Source: Ruminiclostridium sp. (GTDB taxonomy: Bacteria > Bacillota > Clostridia > DSM-8532). Taken from it: a DNA stretch of 10,212 bases. The translations under genes and the position numbers were made by a program. This document shows, in pieces, positions 1 through 5,339 of this stretch (within the stretch, counting starts at the first letter, position 1; every line of letters starts with the position of its first letter). The notes beneath the pieces are model-generated. The model did not search any database. It saw only the letters and a program-made list of their open reading frames with translations, and was not told the DNA's origin. Location of the stretch: positions 1-10,212 of the forward strand of contig DOHN01000166.1 of assembly GCA_003535195.1 (NCBI GenBank), written 5' to 3'.

Positions 1-210
1 CCACCGCTGCTCCTTGCGGAGCCGCCCGCACTGGATCAGGTCGGCAATGACTTTTTTAACGGTACTTCGGGACAGCTTCAGTTCCGCGGCGATGGTACCA
101 ATCGCCGGGTAGCATTTGTCGTCCTTGTCGCATCGGTCACGCAGATACATATACACGGTCACCGCCCGGTGAGGCAGCTCCGAGGAGTAGAGGGATGTAA
201 AATAGCCCAT
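1..210 (-). CDS. Helix-turn-helix DNA-binding protein, N-terminal part (runs off left edge)
   Basis: The 70 visible residues begin MGYFTSLYSSELPHRAV and contain a winged-helix/helix-turn-helix core: an alpha-helical stretch (VYMYLRDRC), then PAIGTIAAELKLSRSTVKKVIADL at about residues 36-58, whose LSRSTVKK segment is the recognition helix. The rest of the protein lies outside the window. The ATG at 208-210 is well supported because a full GGAGGTGA ribosome binding site sits five bases upstream (215-222 on the plus strand). From general knowledge, proteins starting this way occur widely in Clostridia, often on integrative elements, where their exact role (replication initiation or transcriptional control) is usually not established. 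The high GC of this end contrasts with the AT-rich DNA to its right. Domain assignment is fairly sure; function beyond DNA binding is not. Confidence 0.75.
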   Translation of the reverse strand, partial: MGYFTSLYSSELPHRAVTVYMYLRDRCDKDDKCYPAIGTIAAELKLSRSTVKKVIADLIQCGRLRKEQRW

Positions 211-222
211 ACGATCACCTCC

Positions 223-522
223 AGTCAAACGCAGACAGGCGCTTTCGGTTTTGGATACGATAAAATGGCCTTTTCGGTGGTTGGACAATGGGGTGAAAAA
301 GGTGTTACAATCGCCCGCATTTCGGCATTCGACGGATCGCGGCAAATTGGGCTATCAGATTTCTTGCATAGGAACGGCAAAACCATGAAGTTTTGAAAAT
401 GCCATAGAGAGAGAAAATACACAAAACAGGATGCCGCCTTGGACCGTGATATGGTGTCAGCCGTACCGATAGAATGACGTTGCGCGCCATGGAGAATGAT
501 CTGGTCAAGCCTATAATCGCCG
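223..522. other. Gene-free stretch between the HTH gene and the IS200 remnant
   Basis: I see no convincing gene here. The short open frames on both strands lack ribosome binding sites and resemble no family I know. Part of the stretch must be the 5' flank of the leftward HTH gene. A weak promoter-like pair on the minus strand (TTGTCC, 17 bp, TTTTAT) could serve it, but each box matches the consensus at only four of six positions, so it is not listed separately. The right part is presumably the original target sequence into which the IS200-type element inserted. Confidence 0.5.
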
Positions 523-680
523 CCACCCGTAAAACGGGTGGTTCGGTCTGCGGCTATAAGCCGCTGTTACCGGCCAGCGTCTAAAGGCGCTGGCTTTCAC
601 TTTTGTTCAAGCCACTAGGCCTTTGCCTCTTTTGCCGCCCCTAAAGGGACGAACGTATTACTTGCTACCCCTGAAGGGGT
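523..680. repeat. Cluster of six short hairpins at the IS200-type right end
   Basis: Perfect or near-perfect palindromes follow one another: 523-541 (8-bp stem, AAA loop), 550-564 (GCGGCT-ATA-AGCCGC), 573-594 (GCCAGCG with CGCTGGC, 8-base loop), 617-628 (AGGC-CTTT-GCCT), 639-648 (CCCT-AA-AGGG) and 667-680 (ACCCCT-GA-AGGGGT). The last lies inside the end of the transposase reading frame. The spacing and compact loops suggest structured single-stranded DNA or RNA at the 3' side of an IS200-like element. I infer that one of the leftmost hairpins is the right-end recognition site. Confidence 0.65.
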
Positions 681-846
681 CTTCGTATTCTTTTACACTT
701 AATTTATCCACCATAATGTCATTCTTTTCTTGTTCTTCGATATACTTTTTTATGGTTGCTTCATTAAGTCCAACTGTACTCACATAATAACCTTCCGCCC
801 AGAAATGTCTGTTTCCGAACTTATACTTTAAATTTGCATTGTGTTT
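658..846 (-). pseudogene. tnpA: IS200/IS605 TnpA (Y1/HUH transposase), C-terminal fragment
   Basis: The frame encodes KYKFGNRHFWAEGYYVSTVG and then a helix with KKYIEEQ, ending KEYEDPFRGSK. This matches the C-terminal third of the roughly 150-residue IS200-type TnpA, which cuts single-stranded DNA through one tyrosine. The YxxxQ motif with that tyrosine is present (KYIEEQ), but the HUH metal-binding half is absent, so the fragment cannot transpose. Resemblance to the family begins at the lysine codon at 844-846; the next bases upstream are an IS21-type end. An apparent TTG start at 850-852 is made by that end and has no ribosome binding site. This is a gene fragment, not an expressed short protein. 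Confidence 0.85.
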
Positions 847-1700
847 TGTCAATTAGAAATGCATCAAAATGACAAGAAAAGTGCAGCACCCTGGCAATCT
901 AAATCTGTAAATAATAGGTGTAATTTTTTATTTTGATTTTATCATGGAGTTTTCTAGGCGGCTACTTGTACCTTCAAATACAATAAGGTGGCTATGATGA
1001 ATAATTCGGTCAATAATAGCACTGGTGAGCTTTTCGTCGTAAAAAATTCCGTTCCATTTGCTGAATTCCAGATTTGTAGTGATTATCAAGCTTTTTCGTT
1101 CATAACACTCTGAAATCACCTGAAATAGAAGTTGTGCGCCTTCTTCTTCAAAAGGAATAAATCTCCACTCATCGCAAATAATTAAATCTGTTTTGCTCAA
1201 TTGTTTAAAGAAGCGTCTTAAACTTCCCTCCGTTTTTGCATCCAGCAGCTGGTTGACAAATGAAGATGTGCGAAAAAATCGAACCCTCTTACCACGGTTA
1301 CAGGCTTCAACGCCTATTGCAGTTGCCAGATGAGTTTTGCCTAAGCCCACTGAACCATAAAGAATTAAATTTCCCTTTTTGTCAACAAAGGAGGCGGTTT
1401 TTAGAACACCAACATCAATACTGTTTGGAATGCTCATCTTCTCAAATCTAAAATCGCCAAAGGTCTTTAAAACATCAAATTGTGCCTGCTTTAAAAGCAA
1501 GCTCTTGTGGTTGATCTCACGAGCTTCCTCCATTGCTAAAAGCTTAGCAAGGAAAGCTTCATGTGTATCAGCTTGAATTTGTGAGTAGTTCTTAGCAATT
1601 CCTTTTGCGGTATCAGTGACAATAGCCTGATTATTTTTATTTAGCCACCGATGCCGAATAATCTCCCTATTGAAAAAGATACCCCAACAAACACTTGACA
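847..1700 (-). mobile_element. IS21-family element remnant (right end plus istB, istA lost)
   Basis: The left boundary is set by the start of TGTCAATTAGAAATGC at 847, exactly where IS200 tnpA resemblance ends. IS21-family ends begin TG and end CA and carry repeated motifs. A second related motif, ATGACAAG, follows at 869-876. istB reads leftward toward this end, as expected for the right end of an IS21 element. The istA transposase gene that should precede istB is absent: sequence directly before istB is the promoter of a divergent tetR gene. TTGACA at 1695-1700 may be a vestige of the other end, reached by internal deletion, but only six bases match, so the right boundary is uncertain. Confidence 0.65.
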
Positions 1701-1701
1701 A
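928..1701 (-). CDS. istB: IstB-like AAA+ ATPase of IS21-family element
   Basis: IstB is the ATP-dependent helper that activates the IstA transposase and selects target DNA. Helical N-terminal region at about residues 30-80, Walker A GSVGLGKT (116-123), Walker B LIICDE (173-178), sensor segment ITTN (207-210) and the family ending SAIIDRIIHHSHLIVF (227-242) are all present. The position after DEW is usually glycine in relatives I recall (DEWGF/Y) but is arginine here (R180, AGA), possibly harmful. The frame opens with a TTG at 1699-1701 without a good ribosome binding site, and residues 1-28 do not look like IstB, so the native start is probably lost. With no istA nearby, this is a leftover that may not be translated. 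Confidence 0.85.
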   Translation of the reverse strand: MSSVCWGIFFNREIIRHRWLNKNNQAIVTDTAKGIAKNYSQIQADTHEAFLAKLLAMEEAREINHKSLLLKQAQFDVLKTFGDFRFEKMSIPNSIDVGVLKTASFVDKKGNLILYGSVGLGKTHLATAIGVEACNRGKRVRFFRTSSFVNQLLDAKTEGSLRRFFKQLSKTDLIICDEWRFIPFEEEGAQLLFQVISECYERKSLIITTNLEFSKWNGIFYDEKLTSAIIDRIIHHSHLIVFEGTSSRLENSMIKSK

Positions 1702-1723
1702 AAATCATCTGTCAAAATATAAT
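1695..1723 (+). promoter_or_regulatory. Consensus sigma-A promoter for tetR
   Basis: TTGACA (1695-1700) and TATAAT (1718-1723) are both perfect and separated by exactly 17 bp. Transcription should begin near 1730, inside the palindromic operator at 1726-1739 and about 27 bases before the tetR ATG. The -35 box overlaps the end of the istB frame and may belong to the IS remnant. Confidence 0.85.
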
Positions 1724-1725
1724 TA

Positions 1726-1739
1726 ACTAAACGGTTAGT
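1726..1739. promoter_or_regulatory. Probable TetR operator 1
   Basis: ACTAAACGGTTAGT is a palindrome with ACTAA/TTAGT arms (AACTAA/TTAGTT when extended by one base each side). It overlaps the predicted transcription start of the repressor gene, the position for autorepression. Almost the same 14 bases recur at 2404-2417 before the hydrolase genes. The link to this repressor is inferred from position and repetition. Confidence 0.75.
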
Positions 1740-1756
1740 TTTCGGAGACGTTTATT

Positions 1757-2377
1757 ATGAATAGAAGAAATTCTATAGAAACAAAGGCGAGAATATTGTC
1801 TGTTGCGGAAGAAATCTTCTCAAATGTTGGTTTTGATGGAGCAAGAGTGGATGATATCGCAAAAGAAGCCAGTGTAAACAAGGCTCTTATTTATTACTAT
1901 TTCAAAAGTAAGGATGAAATATTGGATACCCTTTTTTTAAATCTTGTTGAAGATGCAAAAAAGATGCTTATAAAATGTATGGAAGGAACGCCAAACGTTT
2001 GCACTGGGGATAATTATAAAAAACTGTTTGATACATATATTCACTTTATCACAGAAAAGAGAAACATAATAAAAGTTGCTATTGCAGAATCAGCCAAAAC
2101 TAAGACAAAGATATCTGTCGTTATGGAATTAGGTAATCTGATCATTAATGCAGAGATTGAAAACTTACGAAAAAAATATGTAGCCCAAGGGCTTCATTTC
2201 CCTGAAGATCGTCAGGAAATGCTGATAATGGAATTTTTTACGGGATTAGCTCCTTTTTTTAACTATGCTTTATACAAAGATCAATGGGAGGATTTATATC
2301 AAGTCAGCGAAGAAGAGTTACAGGAAAAATTCTATCAGGCATTCAAAAAGACTCACTTGAGGGCTCATTTATTATGA
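1757..2377 (+). CDS. TetR/AcrR-family transcriptional repressor
   Basis: A 206-residue protein of typical family length. Residues 8-56 form the TetR DNA-binding domain: TKARILSVAEEIFSNVGFDG, then the turn VDDIAKEASVNKALIYYYF and KSKDEIL, the conserved end of the recognition helix region. The rest is the helical ligand-binding and dimerisation domain, where the effector cannot be predicted. The ATG has GGAG nine bases upstream (1744-1747). It is transcribed from a consensus promoter whose start site is covered by a palindrome, and the palindrome recurs in the 54-bp gap after its stop codon. It therefore probably represses itself and the downstream alpha/beta-hydrolase genes until an unknown substrate-like ligand binds. 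Family assignment is firm; ligand and target assignment are inferred. Confidence 0.93.
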   Translation: MNRRNSIETKARILSVAEEIFSNVGFDGARVDDIAKEASVNKALIYYYFKSKDEILDTLFLNLVEDAKKMLIKCMEGTPNVCTGDNYKKLFDTYIHFITEKRNIIKVAIAESAKTKTKISVVMELGNLIINAEIENLRKKYVAQGLHFPEDRQEMLIMEFFTGLAPFFNYALYKDQWEDLYQVSEEELQEKFYQAFKKTHLRAHLL

Positions 2378-2403
2378 AAGAGGGAAATTTTTATTCAAAT
2401 TAA

Positions 2404-2417
2404 ACTAACTGGTTAGT
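2404..2417. promoter_or_regulatory. Probable TetR operator 2
   Basis: ACTAACTGGTTAGT is a perfect palindrome (ACTAAC-TG-GTTAGT) differing from operator 1 at two positions. It ends 14 bases before the ATG of the first hydrolase gene and abuts its ribosome binding site GGGAGG (2421-2426). I see no confident -35/-10 pair next to it, so it may act as a roadblock to read-through from the tetR promoter or control a weak local promoter. Confidence 0.75.
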
Positions 2418-2431
2418 ATAGGGAGGTTTCA

Positions 2432-2828
2432 ATGGAAATAAGTGAAAGGACAACAGCGTTTTTTCAAGAGATGGAAAAAGTAGTTGACCCCCACAGACAA
2501 TTCTACAAAGTAAGACTTGATGACAACATGGCATGGAGACATGGTGTTTCACTCAACAACATTTCAGGCATGTTAAGTAAGACCAACGAATTTGAATTTG
2601 ACCCTTCGTTAATATTCTGCCCTGTGCTGAACATATGCAGTAATGGTGAATACTTAAATCCAGCAAGCAGGGCTATGGAAGAATATTTTATGCAGGCTTT
2701 ATCAAATCCTAATAAAAAGATGAGCTTCGTTTGAAGATGGTGGCGTCACCCATTGCCTTGGGGAAAACACAGGGCTTTTAAGTGCGCTGATATTCGACTG
2801 GCTTGATGAAGTGTTCACCGATAAATGA
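2432..2828 (+). pseudogene. Broken alpha/beta-hydrolase gene (N-terminal deletion plus frameshift)
   Basis: Translation starts well (GGGAGG five bases before ATG) but only the C-terminal part of an alpha/beta hydrolase is encoded. Residues 30-100 resemble the lid and the strand that carries the acid residue (SLIFCPVLNICSNGEYLNP), aligning with the C-terminal 120 residues of the intact hydrolase downstream. The frame stops at TGA 2732-2734. A shift by one frame near the TTT at 2730-2732 restores EDGGVTHCLGENTGLLSALI, which holds the expected catalytic histidine (THC) and runs to TGA at 2826-2828. The nucleophile region is missing altogether. The native gene probably lost its first half while keeping operator, ribosome binding site and start. 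A short translated remnant is possible, but enzyme activity is not. Confidence 0.8.
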
Positions 2829-2871
2829 AACAAAGAGCGGCAGACTAGTGATTATAGAAAGAGGTGGTATT

Positions 2872-4053
2872 ATGACTAATAAATTACAATCCAAGATGCC
2901 GGTAGGCTATTTTCATTTCCATGATGACATTGGTCTTAACTTTCAGTTCAACCGGGCGTTAATTAACCAATGTCCTATGGAAGAAATGATGGAAGCAGCG
3001 CAGAATATTAAAAAGTATGCAGATGTCAAAGTTGTCATGACCGGTTTAGCGGAAAAAGCTCTTGGTGAAGGACGAACCCTAAACGCGGCGTTTTACTATC
3101 GGTTTGCTGAATTTTTCTGTTTTGGGGACAATGTTGAAAAAAAGCGGCTGTTTAATCAGTTTATGCTACTCTTTTATAAAGCATTGGAAGCCGATAAGAT
3201 TGAACGTCATGAAATTGAATATCCAGGCGGTTTTCTGAAAGCTATACGAATTAAGTCCGACAAAACCGAAAAAGGAACGGTGGTCGTTCATGGAGGCGGT
3301 GATTCATTTGTAGAAGAGTTCTACCTCTCTGTCAGGGGACTTGTTGATGAAGGGTTTGAAGTCATTATGTTTGAGGGGCCCGGGCAAGGTGACCCTTTGC
3401 AGAAGTACAATATAAAGATGACACATGAATGGGAAAAACCCACAAAGGCAGTGATGGATTATTTCAAGCTGGAAAATGTAACGCTTATCGGTATTTCTTT
3501 AGGTGGATATTTTGCTCTGCGCGCTGCCGCATTTGAAAAGAGAATCAAACGTGTCATTGCTTGGGATGTGGTATATGATTTCTTCGAGTGCGTTATGGGA
3601 AGAAGCGGAATGCTTAAGTATCATATAATCAACGCTCTTGTATCAATTAATGCGAAAGAAATCATAAATAGTATTGCACATAGGCAGATGCGGGGAAAAG
3701 AAATGGAAAAATGGATTTACGACCAGATGATGTATACATATGGAGCCGATACTCCGTTCGATTACCTAAAAATCATGAGAAGATATAAGTGCTCAAAAAA
3801 CATCTCAGATAAAGTATCACAAGATGTGCTTCTTCTGGCCGGAACCGAGGATCACATTATACCGATTAGGATGTACGATCGCCAATTTAAGGCTCTTGTA
3901 AATACCAGAAGCATTGAAGGACGTGTTTTTACAAAAGAAGAACATGCATCAAATCATTGTCAGGTTGGAAATATAGGACTTGCGTTAAACTTTATTATTC
4001 ATTGGATTAATACCAAAAGTTACACTACCAGTGAAAGCCAGTGCATGATGTAA
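2872..4053 (+). CDS. Alpha/beta hydrolase (serine-hydrolase triad, DUF1100/FrsA-like)
   Basis: A 393-residue protein from the ATG at 2872, chosen because GAGG lies seven bases upstream; a longer frame from 2803 has no such site. A helical N-terminal domain (about 1-115) precedes the catalytic fold: oxyanion-hole HGGGDS (140-145), FEGPGQGD (168-174), nucleophile elbow GISLGG (Ser209), probable acid Asp327 in AGTEDHIIP, and His362 in SNHCQ. This architecture resembles family members that hydrolyse C-C bonds or esters, such as 2,6-dihydropseudooxynicotine hydrolase, but the substrate cannot be read from sequence. No signal peptide is seen, so it is probably cytoplasmic. It follows the broken paralogue by 43 bp and is likely under the same TetR control. 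It is AT-rich like its neighbours, in contrast to the core genes to the right. Confidence 0.85.
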   Translation: MTNKLQSKMPVGYFHFHDDIGLNFQFNRALINQCPMEEMMEAAQNIKKYADVKVVMTGLAEKALGEGRTLNAAFYYRFAEFFCFGDNVEKKRLFNQFMLLFYKALEADKIERHEIEYPGGFLKAIRIKSDKTEKGTVVVHGGGDSFVEEFYLSVRGLVDEGFEVIMFEGPGQGDPLQKYNIKMTHEWEKPTKAVMDYFKLENVTLIGISLGGYFALRAAAFEKRIKRVIAWDVVYDFFECVMGRSGMLKYHIINALVSINAKEIINSIAHRQMRGKEMEKWIYDQMMYTYGADTPFDYLKIMRRYKCSKNISDKVSQDVLLLAGTEDHIIPIRMYDRQFKALVNTRSIEGRVFTKEEHASNHCQVGNIGLALNFIIHWINTKSYTTSESQCMM

Positions 4054-4239
4054 AGCTTCCTTGTGTTTTTATTTAAAAGGCTCTTATCACCTATTACAAA
4101 GAAGCAAAGAAATATTCTGAATGCCTGTGGCTTATCCACGGATAATTTGTTTACTTGGCTCAATACACTTTCTGTATAGTATATTTTTACGGGAATTTAG
4201 GTTTGATCTGCTCTCCTTCATATTCAGATTTCTGATAAC

Positions 4240-4295
4240 AAAAAAGGCGACAAACCTTGATTTCAAGCTATTTCTTGAAAAACAGGTTTGTCACC
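4240..4295 (-). terminator. Rho-independent terminator of tRNA-Ala
   Basis: Arms at 4284-4295 and 4246-4257 pair over 12 bp on the minus-strand RNA (GGUGACAAACCU with AGGUUUGUCGCC, one U-G wobble). A second 7-bp hairpin, UUUCAAG with CUUGAAA, is nested inside, and six U follow at 4245-4240. On the plus strand the wobble becomes a C-A mismatch, which supports minus-strand use. It begins seven bases after the tRNA 3' end. Confidence 0.9.
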
Positions 4296-4301
4296 CTATC
4301 T

Positions 4302-4377
<76 letters not shown>

Positions 4378-4445
4378 ATATATTGGAAAATTTTCTATGC
4401 ACGATTTTCCGGCATCTTCAATTTTCCTGGTCTCCCTTAAGACTT

Positions 4446-4485
4446 GCCAGCCGACAGCTTGCGCTTCCAGCCGCGCTATAGCCCC
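4446..4485 (-). other. tRNA-like 5' half (acceptor strand and D arm), possible decayed tRNA
   Basis: Starting nine bases after the predicted transcription start, the minus strand reads GGGGCTA, TA, then a D-arm-like GCGC-GGCTGGAA-GCGC with the invariant GG in the loop. That is the layout of tRNA positions 1-25, except that the usual A14 is G. Beyond this no anticodon stem, TTCGA loop or UAGCCCC acceptor partner can be found before tRNA-Ala. It may be the remains of a first tRNA in a two-gene transcript, or a leader hairpin resembling one by chance. The right limit of the remnant is approximate. Confidence 0.4.
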
Positions 4486-4500
4486 AAAGGATACTTTTGT

Positions 4501-4529
4501 ATTATACTTCATAGCCAGACTTTTTTCAA
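4501..4529 (-). promoter_or_regulatory. Promoter of the tRNA-Ala transcript
   Basis: On the minus strand TTGAAA (4529-4524), a 17-bp spacer and a perfect TATAAT (4506-4501). Transcription should start near 4494, giving a leader of about 117 nt before mature tRNA-Ala, unusually long unless the tRNA-like half in between was once a gene. Confidence 0.82.
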
Positions 4530-4589
4530 CTATCTTTTACAATTTTTCTTGTTTAAAATGCTGCAAGCTTTTTTACCTTACCGCGGACA

Positions 4590-4620
4590 ATAAAATTTAA
4601 GCAGCCCCGAAGGACTGCCT
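4590..4620 (-). terminator. UUCG-loop terminator ending the proC-to-membrane-protein transcript
   Basis: The minus strand forms a 9-bp stem, AGGCAGUCC with GGGCUGCUU (two wobbles), closed by a UUCG tetraloop at 4611-4608 and followed by UAAAUUUUAUU. It lies 25 bases after the stop codon of the membrane protein gene. On the plus strand the two wobbles become mismatches, though five T follow there too, so weak action in the other direction is possible. Confidence 0.8.
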
Positions 4621-4645
4621 TTTTCAAAAGTTCTGCTAAAGACCC

Positions 4646-5272
4646 TTAGCTTCCGCTGCCCTCCCCGGGGGTCTCTGGTTCTCCCCCAGTCTGTTCATCA
4701 GCCGATTTTTCCGGGATTTCCAGCTTCACGTAATCCAAAAGAGGCTGAACACTGGCGTTAAAGGTATAAAAGTATGGTCTGTGCTGATCATCAAGAACCA
4801 GCAAAAGAGGCGCCTCTTTTTCGCTTAGGATAATGAAAGCCGAATCCAGAGTCTTTATTCCCACATCGTTTAAAAGTTTTATTTTAACATTCATAGGTTT
4901 CTCAAAAGGTACCCGAATAATATACCCTTTTGAAGGGAATGGTATAACCTTGGTATATAGGGTCTTTACAGCTTTGATATAATGAAATACCTCATTTTGT
5001 ATTTCAATATTGACCGATGTTTTTGAGATGACCTCTCCCTTGCTGATATCAAAAACCTCAATCACCGGTTTTTCAGCTTTGGCTTCCTGATCGGAAATAT
5101 ATGCAATAAAATCGGTATCTTGGAACATTCGTGCCATCACCAGTATGGACTGGTATTTATTTTCGTTTTCAGCAATTTTCAGAATACTGTAGATTGATAC
5201 TGCCACAAGGCACAGTATAACGATTAAAGCGACAAATCCGAGAGTCTTCCGCTTAACACTGATAAAAACCAT
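4646..5272 (-). CDS. Hypothetical single-pass membrane protein
   Basis: A 208-residue protein I do not recognise. A short basic N-terminus (VKRKT) precedes one hydrophobic segment at about residues 11-31 (LGFVALIVILCLVAVSIYSIL), so the positive-inside rule predicts an outward-facing globular domain at 35-185. This domain is rich in beta-forming stretches, and the C-terminal tail from about 188 is low-complexity Glu/Gly/Pro (EQTGGEPETPGEGSGS). The ATG at 5270-5272 is preferred over an upstream frame start because GGGAGGTGAG lies just before it. It is the last gene of the minus-strand run, 67 bp after the HD gene and just before a terminator. No cysteine-based lipobox or catalytic motif is evident, so no function is proposed. 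Confidence 0.75.
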   Translation of the reverse strand: MVFISVKRKTLGFVALIVILCLVAVSIYSILKIAENENKYQSILVMARMFQDTDFIAYISDQEAKAEKPVIEVFDISKGEVISKTSVNIEIQNEVFHYIKAVKTLYTKVIPFPSKGYIIRVPFEKPMNVKIKLLNDVGIKTLDSAFIILSEKEAPLLLVLDDQHRPYFYTFNASVQPLLDYVKLEIPEKSADEQTGGEPETPGEGSGS

Positions 5273-5339
5273 ATCGCTCACCTCCCTAGACTTTATGAGG
5301 AGATGAATGCATTTATACATTGTACAACTTTAAAAAAAC

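Larger units (their letters stand above)
523..846 (-). mobile_element. IS200/IS605-family element remnant (right-end side)
   Basis: This segment contains the C-terminal third of a Y1 (IS200-type) transposase gene followed, in its reading direction, by a dense run of small hairpins ending in CCACCCGT-AAA-ACGGGTGG at 523-541. IS200/IS605 elements have no terminal inverted repeats but carry subterminal hairpins that the transposase recognises, which fits. The exact right end cannot be fixed from one copy; it should lie at or just left of 523. The other two thirds of tnpA and the left end are missing because the sequence is interrupted at 847 by an IS21-type end. Confidence 0.7.

Noticed and set aside
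225..526. Short open frames on both strands left of the IS200 remnant
   Set aside because: They overlap one another, lack ribosome binding sites and have compositions typical of chance frames.
847..1715. Target-site duplication flanking the IS21 remnant
   Set aside because: Bases left of 847 (ttgtgttt) have no matching copy right of 1700, as expected if one end was deleted, so no duplication can be claimed.
4055..4105. Inverted repeat GCTTCCTTGT / ACAAAGAAGC after the hydrolase stop codon as a terminator
   Set aside because: The loop is 31 bases, one mismatch is present and no U-tract follows, so it is not a convincing terminator; the hydrolase transcript end remains unplaced.
4132..4140. 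DnaA-box-like TTATCCACG
   Set aside because: A single site with one mismatch to TTATCCACA and no other boxes or AT-rich unwinding region around it.
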